Positions 1-6,484 of a stretch of DNA of 12,653 nucleotides are shown here, in pieces. Origin of the DNA: SYIM01 sp039800205 (GTDB lineage Bacteria; Pseudomonadota; Gammaproteobacteria; Burkholderiales; Burkholderiaceae_E); the NCBI GenBank assembly GCA_039800205.1, contig JBDLRB010000142.1, forward strand, positions 1 to 12,653, given 5' to 3'. The notes under the pieces were generated by a model. The model saw only the letters and a list, made by a program, of their open reading frames with translations, made no database searches and was not told the origin of the DNA. Numbering within the stretch: the stretch's first letter is position 1; each line of letters begins with the position of its first letter. A program made the translations under genes and the position numbers.

Positions 1-3000
1 CCGAGTTGCTTGTTCGAGCAATAAACGTAATCGGCGTGTCTTCGATTGCGGAGAGCGTCTCGCCCGTTGCGACCGGCGCATCGTTGCTCCCCGCAATCGT
101 GATCGTCACGTCCTGGGTGGCTTGACCGAGCGCCTGGTTACCGACCGTCACCGTGAAGACCGCGGTCACGGTATCGCCCTGCCCGAGAAAATGCAGTACC
201 GATTCGGAGATTGAATAGCTCCAATCGACCGTGCCGTTGTTTGTATTGCTCGACTGGGGCGTAATCGAAAACGCATTCTCGATCAGTTGTACTTGCTCAC
301 TGGTCAGCGTGATCGTCGAGCTGACGTTGTTGACCACTCTTGAGGCAGTGATCGACTTGGTCGCCTCAGTGGCCGAGGGGCGGTCCAATCCATCAACGTC
401 TGCGAAGGTGAGCGAACCGCTGTCAGTCAGGGTCGCCGATGCTGTGGACAGGCTCGGTTCAGTGATCGAGCCGGAGACGTCGGTCGCGGTGATCACCGGC
501 ACATCGTTCGTGCCCGTCACCGTCACCTTGAACGAGCCTGTGCCCTTGCCCTGGTTCTGATCTGAGACCTCATAGTTGACCGTGATCTCTTGCGTCTGAC
601 CCTGTGCCAGCGACTGGTAGGCCGCATTCGTCGGATCAAACGTCCAGCTACCATTCGAGTTGATCGTCAGACCCGCAATCGCCTGGCCGACCAGGGCATA
701 GCTGAGTACCGCACCGGCATCCGCATCCGTCGCCGTCAGTTGCCCCGTCAGCGCCGTTGCGTCTTCAGCGACCGCCTGCGCCGCGCTGAAGGTGGCCACC
801 GGCACATCGTTGGTGCCCGTCACTGTAATGACGACGGTCTGGTCGTCATAGGAGCCGGCATTGCTCGAATCGGTGGCCCGGACGGTGTAGGTCAGCACAA
901 GCTGCTGACCCGCGGCCAGGTAATTGAAGCCCTCAGAACCCGACGCAAACGTCCAGTTGATCGTGCCGGTGGTTGAGGTGTTGTTGATCACAGCGCTTTG
1001 ATTATTCAGCGTGAGCATCGCGAGAAGCGCAGCGTTATCGGCGCTTAATCCAGCCACAACGCCCGCCGTCGTCACGGATTGGACCGCTACGGTGACCGTG
1101 TCAGAGACCTCGGGGTCGGTCACCCCAAGGCTGCCGCTGACCGACAGGCCCGCGTTGGTCTCAGTAAGCGTTTCGGCGGCCGAGTTACCCGTCCCGACCA
1201 CAATCAGCGGGGTGTCATTCGACCCGGTGATGGTGATCGTGACGCTCTGGTCATCCGACGTGCTGGGGCTGTTTGAATCCGTGGCTCGGATCGTGTAAGT
1301 CAAGGTGATGGACTGACCAGCCGGCAGATAGTTGAACGCCTCGGAACCTGATGAAAAGGACCAGCCGATGACACCGCTGGCGGCGTCGTTGCCGATCACC
1401 GTGTTGGGGCTGTTGACGGTCATCATGGCCAGCAAGGCCGCGTTATCCAGACCGAGGCCTGCAGTCAATCCGCTTGCCGCAACGGAGTGCACCGTAGCCA
1501 CAACTGTATTGGTCAAGTCGGCGTCTGCAACCGTCAAGGTGCCGCTTCCCGTCAAGCCCTGATTGACCTCGGTCAAGGTGGCCGACGCTGAGTTTCCTTG
1601 TGCAACGCTGATCAGCGGTGCATCGTTGGTCCCGGTGACGGTCACAACGAAGGCCCCCGAGGCCTGCGCCTGTTTGTCGTCCGTGACCTTGTAGTTGACT
1701 GTGATGGCTTGTGTCTGCCCCTGGGCGAGCGACTGGTAAGCGGCATTCTTGGGGTCGAAGCTCCAACTGCCATTGGCATTGAGCGTGAAGCCCGCAATGG
1801 CGTCACCCACCAGCGAGTAGCTGAGGGCTGCGCCATTGTCCTGGTCCGTGGCGGTCAGTTGCCCCGTCAGACTCGATGCATCTTCGTTCACAGCCTGCGC
1901 CGCATTGAACGTCGCAACCGGCGCATCGTTTGTGCCCGTCAGCGTCACCGTGATGGTCTGGGCAACGCTGCCCCCCTTGCGATCATTGACCGTAACGACA
2001 AACGTCCCCGTCACCTGGTCGCCTGCGGCGAGGAAATCGACCGCAGCAGCGGGCAACAGGTACGACCAGTCAACCGTGCCGACATTCGTATTGGAAGATG
2101 CGGCGTCAACCGAGAAACCCAAACCCAGCGCAAGCTTTTGCGCGGCCGTCAGATCGAGCACGGTGGACCCGTCTGCAGCCACACCGGTAAAGGTGCGAGA
2201 GGTCACCCCCACCACGGGAAGATCCGCGGTGTCTGGGTCGGAAAAACCAAACGACCCCGACAATTGAACGGGCGACATACCCTCGGTTGCAGCCCCCGTC
2301 ACCACGCCCCCGGAGACCAGTGTGGGGGCACTGTTGGGCGTGGTGGGGACGATCACCTGCTGGACTTGATCCCGGACCTCTTCGACCGCCTGATCCACGT
2401 TGATATTGAAATCGACGGGTCCAGTGGATCCGGGATCGCTGACGGCATTGGAGACGGCGCTGCTGACCTGCTGCGCGAGCGTTTGTTGCGCCACCAGCTG
2501 GAACGCGGTGGTGTCCGTCAGAACGTCAGCGACGCTGAACGTGGCGCCCGAGTTGATCTGCGTCACAGCTGTAGTAATTACTGTTGAGATCTTCTGGTTC
2601 ACCGTGGCGATCGTCTGAGCAATGGCAGCGCTTTGCTGTTCGATCAGGGCCTTGGCATCGGCGTTTGTGACAAGTGAGGCCACAGAAGCGATCGCCGCAT
2701 TTAGTTTGGCCGTGTCGCCCAGATCGAGCGATCCGCCCGTTGCACTGCCCAGCAGGCTCGAGGTGACCGCCCCGGTGACTGATGCGAGATCAACGACCCC
2801 ACCGGCCTGGGCCGCCGCAACGGCCACCTGAAGAATGTTGGCCACCTGCTGGCCGGCCGCCTGCACCTGGAGCGCGAGTTTGGCCGCGTCACCGGTTGCG
2901 CCCGATGCGAGGTTCTTGACCGGGTCGAGGTTGAGCAGGTCGACCGCCGTGCCGCTTCCGAAGAGGAGCCCGGCGACCTGCTGGGAGGCCGCCGCGATCG

Positions 3001-4291
3001 CAGCAGGGTTGGCCGTGGCAGCCCCCGCACCCAGCTGGGCCGTGATCAGTGTGGTGACCGGAGAAATGACCCCCGAGCCGGCCGGCGCGGACAGCACGCT
3101 TTCGAACGGGCGACCCGTTGAGATATCCACCGTGCCACCGATCGCAACGCCATCAATCGTCCCGCCCTCTTGCCACGCGGCCGTCCGAAGCACGCCGGAA
3201 CCACCGACGGGCGGCGCCAAACCAGCGTTGTTGGTCAGCGCCCAGGGCTCAGCGGTGAACTGGCCATCGTTATTCAGATCGGTGTAGCTGATGGACGCAA
3301 CCTTGACCTTGCCCAGACTGTCCGTCTCGAATGCGATTGCGTTGATGGGCTCATGGTCCCAGATCCCGTCTGCAATTTCATCGCGGAAGACCAGTGCGTA
3401 CTTGAGATAGCCGTCGAAGACCGTCGAGTTGGGCGCCACCGAGAAAATGAAGTGATCAACGGCCTCAAGCCCCTGCCCGTCCACAACCTTGATGGTGAGC
3501 TCGTAATCGCCGCGAGACAGCGCGTCAGGCGTGCCGGTCAGGGTCAGCGCGACGGGGTCGAAGACCAGCCAGTTGAGCGAGACCGCGTCTCCGTTACTGT
3601 TTTTCACTGCGGCAAGCGACCAGGTGACGGCTGCACCCTCAGGGTCGACAAAGCTGGAGCGGTCGAGTACGACGCTGAAGGCCTCGCCCTCGACGGCGGC
3701 CAGATCGACCAGCGGCTTGGCCAGGACCGGAGCGAGATTGATCGGTGCCTTTTCCTCAGTTCGAAAGACCAGTGCGCCCGCAGCAATGAATCCAAGCCCG
3801 AGCAGGATGGCATTCGAAGCAGACAAGCCCGAAAGATAGGACGCCGCGGAGCCTGAGGCGTTCGCACCTGCCGACGCATCAGTTGCGGTCGCGCCCGCCG
3901 ATGTGCCGGCCTGAACCCAGAGGCTACCCACCGCTCCCTCCGCCGAGGCGGGGAACACCGAAGTATCGGATGAAAACGAAGGATGACTGAGCGTGAGATC
4001 GAGAGCCTGCTCGGACCGATCGGCCGCTACGGGGCCTTGATCACTTGAGGGTGCGTCATCCCGAACAGCCGCCCGCCCACCAGCGGGTGAGGTATCACGC
4101 GGCGGATCGGTCAGTGCCTGCTCAAAGCCGGGCAGAGGCAGTTGTACGGTTTCCAAGGGCACACGCCCTCGCCGAAATCCTTTGACCAGGGTGCGAACAG
4201 GCTGCGCCGACCCGGCAGTACCCTGATCGGCGAGAGCAGGCGCGGAGTCAGCATTCGGAGTATGGGTTTTATTCATCACCTTGGTCACCAT
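1..4291 (-). CDS. Giant VCBS-repeat adhesin, N-terminal 1430 residues (3' end beyond left edge)
   Basis: The frame is open from an ATG at 4291 to base 1, with an in-frame TGA nine codons upstream, so the N-terminus is complete and the C-terminus lies outside the window. There is no N-terminal signal peptide. Residues 1-155 are polar and low in complexity. Residues 159-176 form one hydrophobic Gly/Ala/Leu stretch. About 183-286 is a dystroglycan-type cadherin (He_PIG-like) domain with the pattern W-x-x-FDP...L-TGTP and GDYELTIKVVDGQG. About 291-420 is a D-G-Y module with a calcium-loop-like DLNNDGQF, followed to about 650 by an Ala/Gln-rich, probably helical stretch. From 668 on there are six VCBS/cadherin-like domains, each ending in (T/S)G(T/S)ND(A/T/V)P, then the start of another (EDTPITF). 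Such proteins are usually exported by type I secretion and act in cell-surface adhesion or biofilm; the C-terminal signal is not visible here. A second possible start is the ATG at 4276 (MNKTHTP). Neither start has a good ribosome binding site. Family is confident; exact function is inferred. Confidence 0.93.
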   Translation of the reverse strand, partial: MVTKVMNKTHTPNADSAPALADQGTAGSAQPVRTLVKGFRRGRVPLETVQLPLPGFEQALTDPPRDTSPAGGRAAVRDDAPSSDQGPVAADRSEQALDLTLSHPSFSSDTSVFPASAEGAVGSLWVQAGTSAGATATDASAGANASGSAASYLSGLSASNAILLGLGFIAAGALVFRTEEKAPINLAPVLAKPLVDLAAVEGEAFSVVLDRSSFVDPEGAAVTWSLAAVKNSNGDAVSLNWLVFDPVALTLTGTPDALSRGDYELTIKVVDGQGLEAVDHFIFSVAPNSTVFDGYLKYALVFRDEIADGIWDHEPINAIAFETDSLGKVKVASISYTDLNNDGQFTAEPWALTNNAGLAPPVGGSGVLRTAAWQEGGTIDGVAIGGTVDISTGRPFESVLSAPAGSGVISPVTTLITAQLGAGAATANPAAIAAASQQVAGLLFGSGTAVDLLNLDPVKNLASGATGDAAKLALQVQAAGQQVANILQVAVAAAQAGGVVDLASVTGAVTSSLLGSATGGSLDLGDTAKLNAAIASVASLVTNADAKALIEQQSAAIAQTIATVNQKISTVITTAVTQINSGATFSVADVLTDTTAFQLVAQQTLAQQVSSAVSNAVSDPGSTGPVDFNINVDQAVEEVRDQVQQVIVPTTPNSAPTLVSGGVVTGAATEGMSPVQLSGSFGFSDPDTADLPVVGVTSRTFTGVAADGSTVLDLTAAQKLALGLGFSVDAASSNTNVGTVDWSYLLPAAAVDFLAAGDQVTGTFVVTVNDRKGGSVAQTITVTLTGTNDAPVATFNAAQAVNEDASSLTGQLTATDQDNGAALSYSLVGDAIAGFTLNANGSWSFDPKNAAYQSLAQGQTQAITVNYKVTDDKQAQASGAFVVTVTGTNDAPLISVAQGNSASATLTEVNQGLTGSGTLTVADADLTNTVVATVHSVAASGLTAGLGLDNAALLAMMTVNSPNTVIGNDAASGVIGWSFSSGSEAFNYLPAGQSITLTYTIRATDSNSPSTSDDQSVTITITGSNDTPLIVVGTGNSAAETLTETNAGLSVSGSLGVTDPEVSDTVTVAVQSVTTAGVVAGLSADNAALLAMLTLNNQSAVINNTSTTGTINWTFASGSEGFNYLAAGQQLVLTYTVRATDSSNAGSYDDQTVVITVTGTNDVPVATFSAAQAVAEDATALTGQLTATDADAGAVLSYALVGQAIAGLTINSNGSWTFDPTNAAYQSLAQGQTQEITVNYEVSDQNQGKGTGSFKVTVTGTNDVPVITATDVSGSITEPSLSTASATLTDSGSLTFADVDGLDRPSATEATKSITASRVVNNVSSTITLTSEQVQLIENAFSITPQSSNTNNGTVDWSYSISESVLHFLGQGDTVTAVFTVTVGNQALGQATQDVTITIAGSNDAPVATGETLSAIEDTPITFIARTSNS
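68..2290 (-). repeat. Six VCBS-type domain repeats in mirror order A-B-C-C-B-A
   Basis: Six tandem domains were delimited by their shared ends. A1 is 2290-1916, B1 1924-1625, C1 1600-1208, C2 1186-800, B2 808-506 and A2 475-68. B1 and B2 are about three quarters identical by my hand alignment and share NAAYQSLAQGQTQ and GQLTATD. C1 and C2 are roughly 55% identical and share DNAALLAM and FNYL-AGQ. A1 and A2 are more distant but share SSNTN-GTVDWSY and GSNDAPVAT/GTNDAPVAT. The DNA of B1 and B2 is visibly similar but diverged, so these are old duplications rather than recent perfect repeats. Confidence 0.85.
3032..3421 (-). other. D-G-Y / calcium-loop module inside the left adhesin
   Basis: Residues 291-420 of the adhesin read VFDGYLKYALVF...DGIWDHEP...DLNNDGQF...ISPVTTLITAQL. 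The order of motifs matches residues 786-870 of the right-hand giant protein (VVDGYVSGATVFID, DFDNDGIHDPDEP, ITPLTTMLAAYL). In both, an Ala/Gln-rich stretch follows. This version is longer and more degenerate in its first half than the right-hand copy. From general knowledge, D-G-Y-x-x-G-A-x-V-F segments are common in large repetitive bacterial exoproteins; no precise function is claimed. Confidence 0.6.
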
Positions 4292-4378
4292 CGCAGCAGA
4301 GGTTGAATCAAATCAATCGGATCCACCGAAACCGAGCGGCAGATCGAAAAAGCAATCAATGCATATCGCCATGCTTCA
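4292..4378 (-). other. Leader between the RfaH gene and the giant adhesin
   Basis: These 87 bases separate the RfaH stop from the adhesin start. I see no convincing terminator: the only hairpin is a 4-bp GCAT/ATGC stem at about 4373-4360, with a five-T run some ten bases further on. No Shine-Dalgarno sits at a usual distance before either candidate adhesin start. An AAGGTGAT stretch overlaps the ATG at 4276 and so cannot serve it. Continuous transcription from the RfaH gene into the adhesin is therefore plausible. Confidence 0.5.
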
Positions 4379-4957
4379 TCATGCCGCCACGGCTTTGGCG
4401 ACACTACTTACGGGAAACGAACCCTTGTGGCGGGCCCCGAGCAGCTCGAAAAGAATGATAACCCGAGCCTCGCCGTCCGGCTCCAGGTAAATCGCCTCCA
4501 GGCCATAGAACGCACCCTCGGTGATCCGAAGGGCCGAGCCCGGCTCGAAGAGGATTTGTCGGTCGGGCCGAACCCTGCACAACAGGTCAACCGTCTCGGC
4601 CGATAGCGACGGGAACTGAGTACCGAACTGCACCAGCCGGGATACGCCTCGGGTCGACCGAATGCGAGACCAGTCGCTTTGCACGCGGCTCAGCGCGACA
4701 AACAGATAACGCGGAAACAGCGGCTCGGATACGACTGCGCGGCGGGCCTTACGGACAACCTCTTTTTCGCACAGCGGAAGCAAACATCGATAGCCCTGAC
4801 GCTCGAGATTTTCGAGGGCTCGGTGCTCCTCGCGCGCCTTGCAGTGAACAACATACCAGCGCCAATCATCGCCGACCGCTGACGCCCCGCCAACCGGCGC
4901 ATCAACCACGGCGTCGGGTGGCGCGAGGGGGACGGGCGTGTTGACGGTCCGGGTCAT
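4379..4957 (-). CDS. rfaH: RfaH-type transcription antiterminator (NusG paralogue)
   Basis: RfaH binds RNA polymerase paused at an ops element, suppresses pausing and Rho termination, and can recruit ribosomes through its KOW domain, thereby switching on long operons. The 192-residue protein has a 30-residue Pro/Ala/Val-rich extension. An NGN domain follows at about 33-130 (WYVVHCKAREEHRALENL, SEPLFPRYLFV, STRGVSRLVQFG), then a KOW domain at about 137-190 (RITEGAFYGLEAIYLEPDG). These stretches closely follow E. coli RfaH as I know it. E78 and R165 align with the E48-R138 pair that locks E. coli RfaH in its autoinhibited fold. The E. coli HTT motif that touches the polymerase gate loop aligns here with D-W-S. 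The ATG at 4957 follows an AGGGG at good spacing. The gene sits 8 bases after the sugar-phosphate transferase and 87 before the giant adhesin. Confidence 0.94.
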   Translation of the reverse strand: MTRTVNTPVPLAPPDAVVDAPVGGASAVGDDWRWYVVHCKAREEHRALENLERQGYRCLLPLCEKEVVRKARRAVVSEPLFPRYLFVALSRVQSDWSRIRSTRGVSRLVQFGTQFPSLSAETVDLLCRVRPDRQILFEPGSALRITEGAFYGLEAIYLEPDGEARVIILFELLGARHKGSFPVSSVAKAVAA

Positions 4958-4961
4958 GCAA

Positions 4962-4966
4962 TCCCC
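4962..4966 (-). promoter_or_regulatory. Ribosome binding site of the RfaH gene
   Basis: On the minus strand, GGGG plus the preceding A lies five bases before the ATG at 4957. It overlaps the TAG stop of the upstream transferase gene (4968-4966). This suggests translational coupling, and it is the clearest Shine-Dalgarno seen in the window. Confidence 0.6.
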
Positions 4967-6132
4967 TATCGGCCTCGTAGCCCACCGGACGACTCGGAGG
5001 GCCTTGCAAAGGGTTCCAGCGGCGGGACGGGTAACGACGGGGGATCACCCAGGGACGACGATGCAGAGGCTTCCGCATCAAGCCCCTGGCGCGAGACCGA
5101 CCCCCAGCACCGCTTTTGCCACGCATGGAACGAAAGAAGCGCCCCAGCGAAGATCCAGACCATCGCCCACTCCGGTACCCCGAGGCGCCACAGCGCGAGG
5201 CCGAGTGCGGCAATCAACGCACTGGCGCCGACCTCGACAGCGAGCACCCGATGCGTGCTCAGGCCCCGATCGAGCAACCAGTGGTGAAGGTGATCCCGCC
5301 CGGGGTGGGTCGCGCCCGCCCCACGGGCCCGGCGCCTCAAAATGACGCTCAACCCGTCGGCCAGCGGCACTGCACACGCCCAGAGCGCGACGACTGCGGG
5401 CATGGCCGGCGACGGCGCCGGATGAGACAGTTCGAGCGCATAGCAGGCAATGAGCAGACCCACGCCCATGCTGCCGGCGTCGCCCATGAACACCCGAGCC
5501 GAACGCCCCCCAGGCAGGGGCGCATTGAATACGAGAAAACCGATCAGCGCACAGGCGAGCGCGAGCAGACCGAGACCAATGGGCGCAGCACCGACCATGA
5601 ACGCCGCGGCGGCGAGTGCCCCAGTTGCAACAAGACTGAGCGAGCCCGCCAGACCGTCGACTCCGTCGACCATGTTGATTGCGTTGATGACGCTCAGCAC
5701 TGCGAAGACCGAGAAAGGTACAGCCAGCCAAAGCAGCGCAGGATCCCAGCCCGGGGCCAGATCGCCGAGATGAGGAAGGGCGAGATCAGAGAGGACCACC
5801 ACCCCGGTGGCCACGAAGGCCTGAATGTAGAATTTCAGCGACGCGGACAGAGGATGACGATCGTCCAGAACACCGAGCACGACAAGCGCCCCGAGCGCGA
5901 GCGCCCAGGCAGGATGCGGACGTGCGCCTGGGACCATCAGCCACACCACCGCAAGACCCGCAACCAGAGCCAGGCCTCCGACAAGCGGTGTGGGTGCAGC
6001 GTGGCGCTTGCGCCCGCCCGGCCGATCCATCAACCCAAGAACGGGTGCCAAGCGCCGGAGAACCAGGCAACTCAAGACGGCCACAACGAATGCAAGTGAC
6101 GACGCACTCAACCCATTTTCAAAAAGCGACAT
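4966..6132 (-). CDS. WecA/MraY-family polyprenyl-phosphate sugar-1-phosphate transferase
   Basis: This integral inner-membrane enzyme transfers a sugar-1-phosphate from a UDP-sugar to undecaprenyl phosphate, the first step in building an O-antigen, enterobacterial common antigen or exopolysaccharide repeat unit. The 388 residues show about eleven hydrophobic segments and all family motifs: RKRHAAPTPLVGG (41-53), the Asp pair D90-D91, NAINMVDGVDGLAG (150-163), FMGDAGS (215-221) and HPGRDHLHHWLL (276-287). The HxRDHLHH form points to the WecA-like branch rather than MraY. Sugar specificity cannot be read from the sequence. The final 45 residues (after about 343) are a Ser/Pro-rich tail beyond the membrane core. 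The start is fixed: the only in-frame codons between an upstream TAA (6174-6172) and the ATG are non-initiators. Its ribosome site is weak. It is the first gene of the leftward unit with the RfaH gene and the adhesin. Confidence 0.94.
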   Translation of the reverse strand: MSLFENGLSASSLAFVVAVLSCLVLRRLAPVLGLMDRPGGRKRHAAPTPLVGGLALVAGLAVVWLMVPGARPHPAWALALGALVVLGVLDDRHPLSASLKFYIQAFVATGVVVLSDLALPHLGDLAPGWDPALLWLAVPFSVFAVLSVINAINMVDGVDGLAGSLSLVATGALAAAAFMVGAAPIGLGLLALACALIGFLVFNAPLPGGRSARVFMGDAGSMGVGLLIACYALELSHPAPSPAMPAVVALWACAVPLADGLSVILRRRARGAGATHPGRDHLHHWLLDRGLSTHRVLAVEVGASALIAALGLALWRLGVPEWAMVWIFAGALLSFHAWQKRCWGSVSRQGLDAEASASSSLGDPPSLPVPPLEPFARPSESSGGLRGR

Positions 6133-6257
6133 CGCACGAGGCCCTGTGGATGGAAGACGGCGCCATTCAGGTTAGAAACAGTCAGGATTGACGCAAAGCA
6201 ACATCTTACCGAAAGTTTCGTTCGAAGGGCAGATTGCCAGACTCAGCCAGGCAACAT

Positions 6258-6287
6258 TTTGTATCAGAGAAAATACCTGAAAGTCAC
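6258..6287 (-). promoter_or_regulatory. Candidate sigma-70 promoter for the transferase-RfaH-adhesin unit
   Basis: Read on the minus strand, GTGACT (6287-6282) and an extended -10, TGATACAAA (6266-6258), are separated by an 18-base spacer. Each hexamer matches four of six consensus positions, and the TG extension helps. It would give an untranslated leader of about 120 bases before the ATG at 6132. Match quality is modest and chance is possible. Confidence 0.3.
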
Positions 6288-6303
6288 GATCTGTGTTTGA
6301 TCG
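6287..6303. promoter_or_regulatory. Inverted repeat next to the candidate -35 (possible operator)
   Basis: CGATC and GATCG flank a 7-base spacer as a perfect 5-bp dyad. The arms extend outward to GTC/GAC if a one-base bulge is allowed. It touches the upstream edge of the candidate leftward -35 hexamer, a usual place for a regulator site. It is short enough to arise by chance. Confidence 0.2.
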
Positions 6304-6484
6304 ACTGAACGCACCCGTGCGGCCGGTCGCCCGCCCGACGAAGGTCGAGCGTACCATTCAGACCATTGACCTTGATCGAGGCCAGATCAGCCCAATGAGA
6401 ACAAACTCACACTTATCTGGATCTTTGAGTACAGGACACACGCGCAGCGCCGCACCATCAGCCCGCGACGGGTAGCGATTCATC

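Larger units (their letters stand above)
6133..6484. promoter_or_regulatory. Divergent intergenic control region
   Basis: This 352-base gap lies between the leftward transferase unit and the rightward glycosyltransferase. It contains no ORF that looks real; two 60-61 codon frames here have no recognisable content. It is less GC-rich in its middle than the flanking genes. A candidate leftward promoter and a dyad are listed separately. I found no convincing sigma-70 or sigma-54 promoter for the rightward gene. A 9-base near-repeat (ACCATTCAG/ACCATTGAC) lies at 6353-6370. Confidence 0.6.

Noticed and set aside
1598..2587. Plus-strand frame of 329 codons opposite the VCBS domains
   Set aside because: The minus-strand frame is continuous for 1430 codons with repeated VCBS domains; this one is its reverse-strand shadow and has Arg/Gly/Asp-rich composition without domains.
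3170..3856. Plus-strand frame of 228 codons opposite the adhesin N-terminal region
   Set aside because: It overlaps the well-supported minus-strand dystroglycan-type and D-G-Y segments and shows nothing recognisable.
4350..4378. Intrinsic terminator between the RfaH gene and the adhesin
   Set aside because: The stem is only four base pairs and the T-run of five is some ten bases from it; too weak to call.
5116..6099. Plus-strand frame of 327 codons opposite the WecA-type gene
   Set aside because: The minus strand here carries every catalytic motif of the transferase family; the plus frame is Arg/Gln/His-rich shadow sequence.
6172..6475. Small frames on both strands in the divergent intergenic region (about 60 codons each)
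   Set aside because: No ribosome site, no recognisable sequence and no reason to prefer either over non-coding control sequence.
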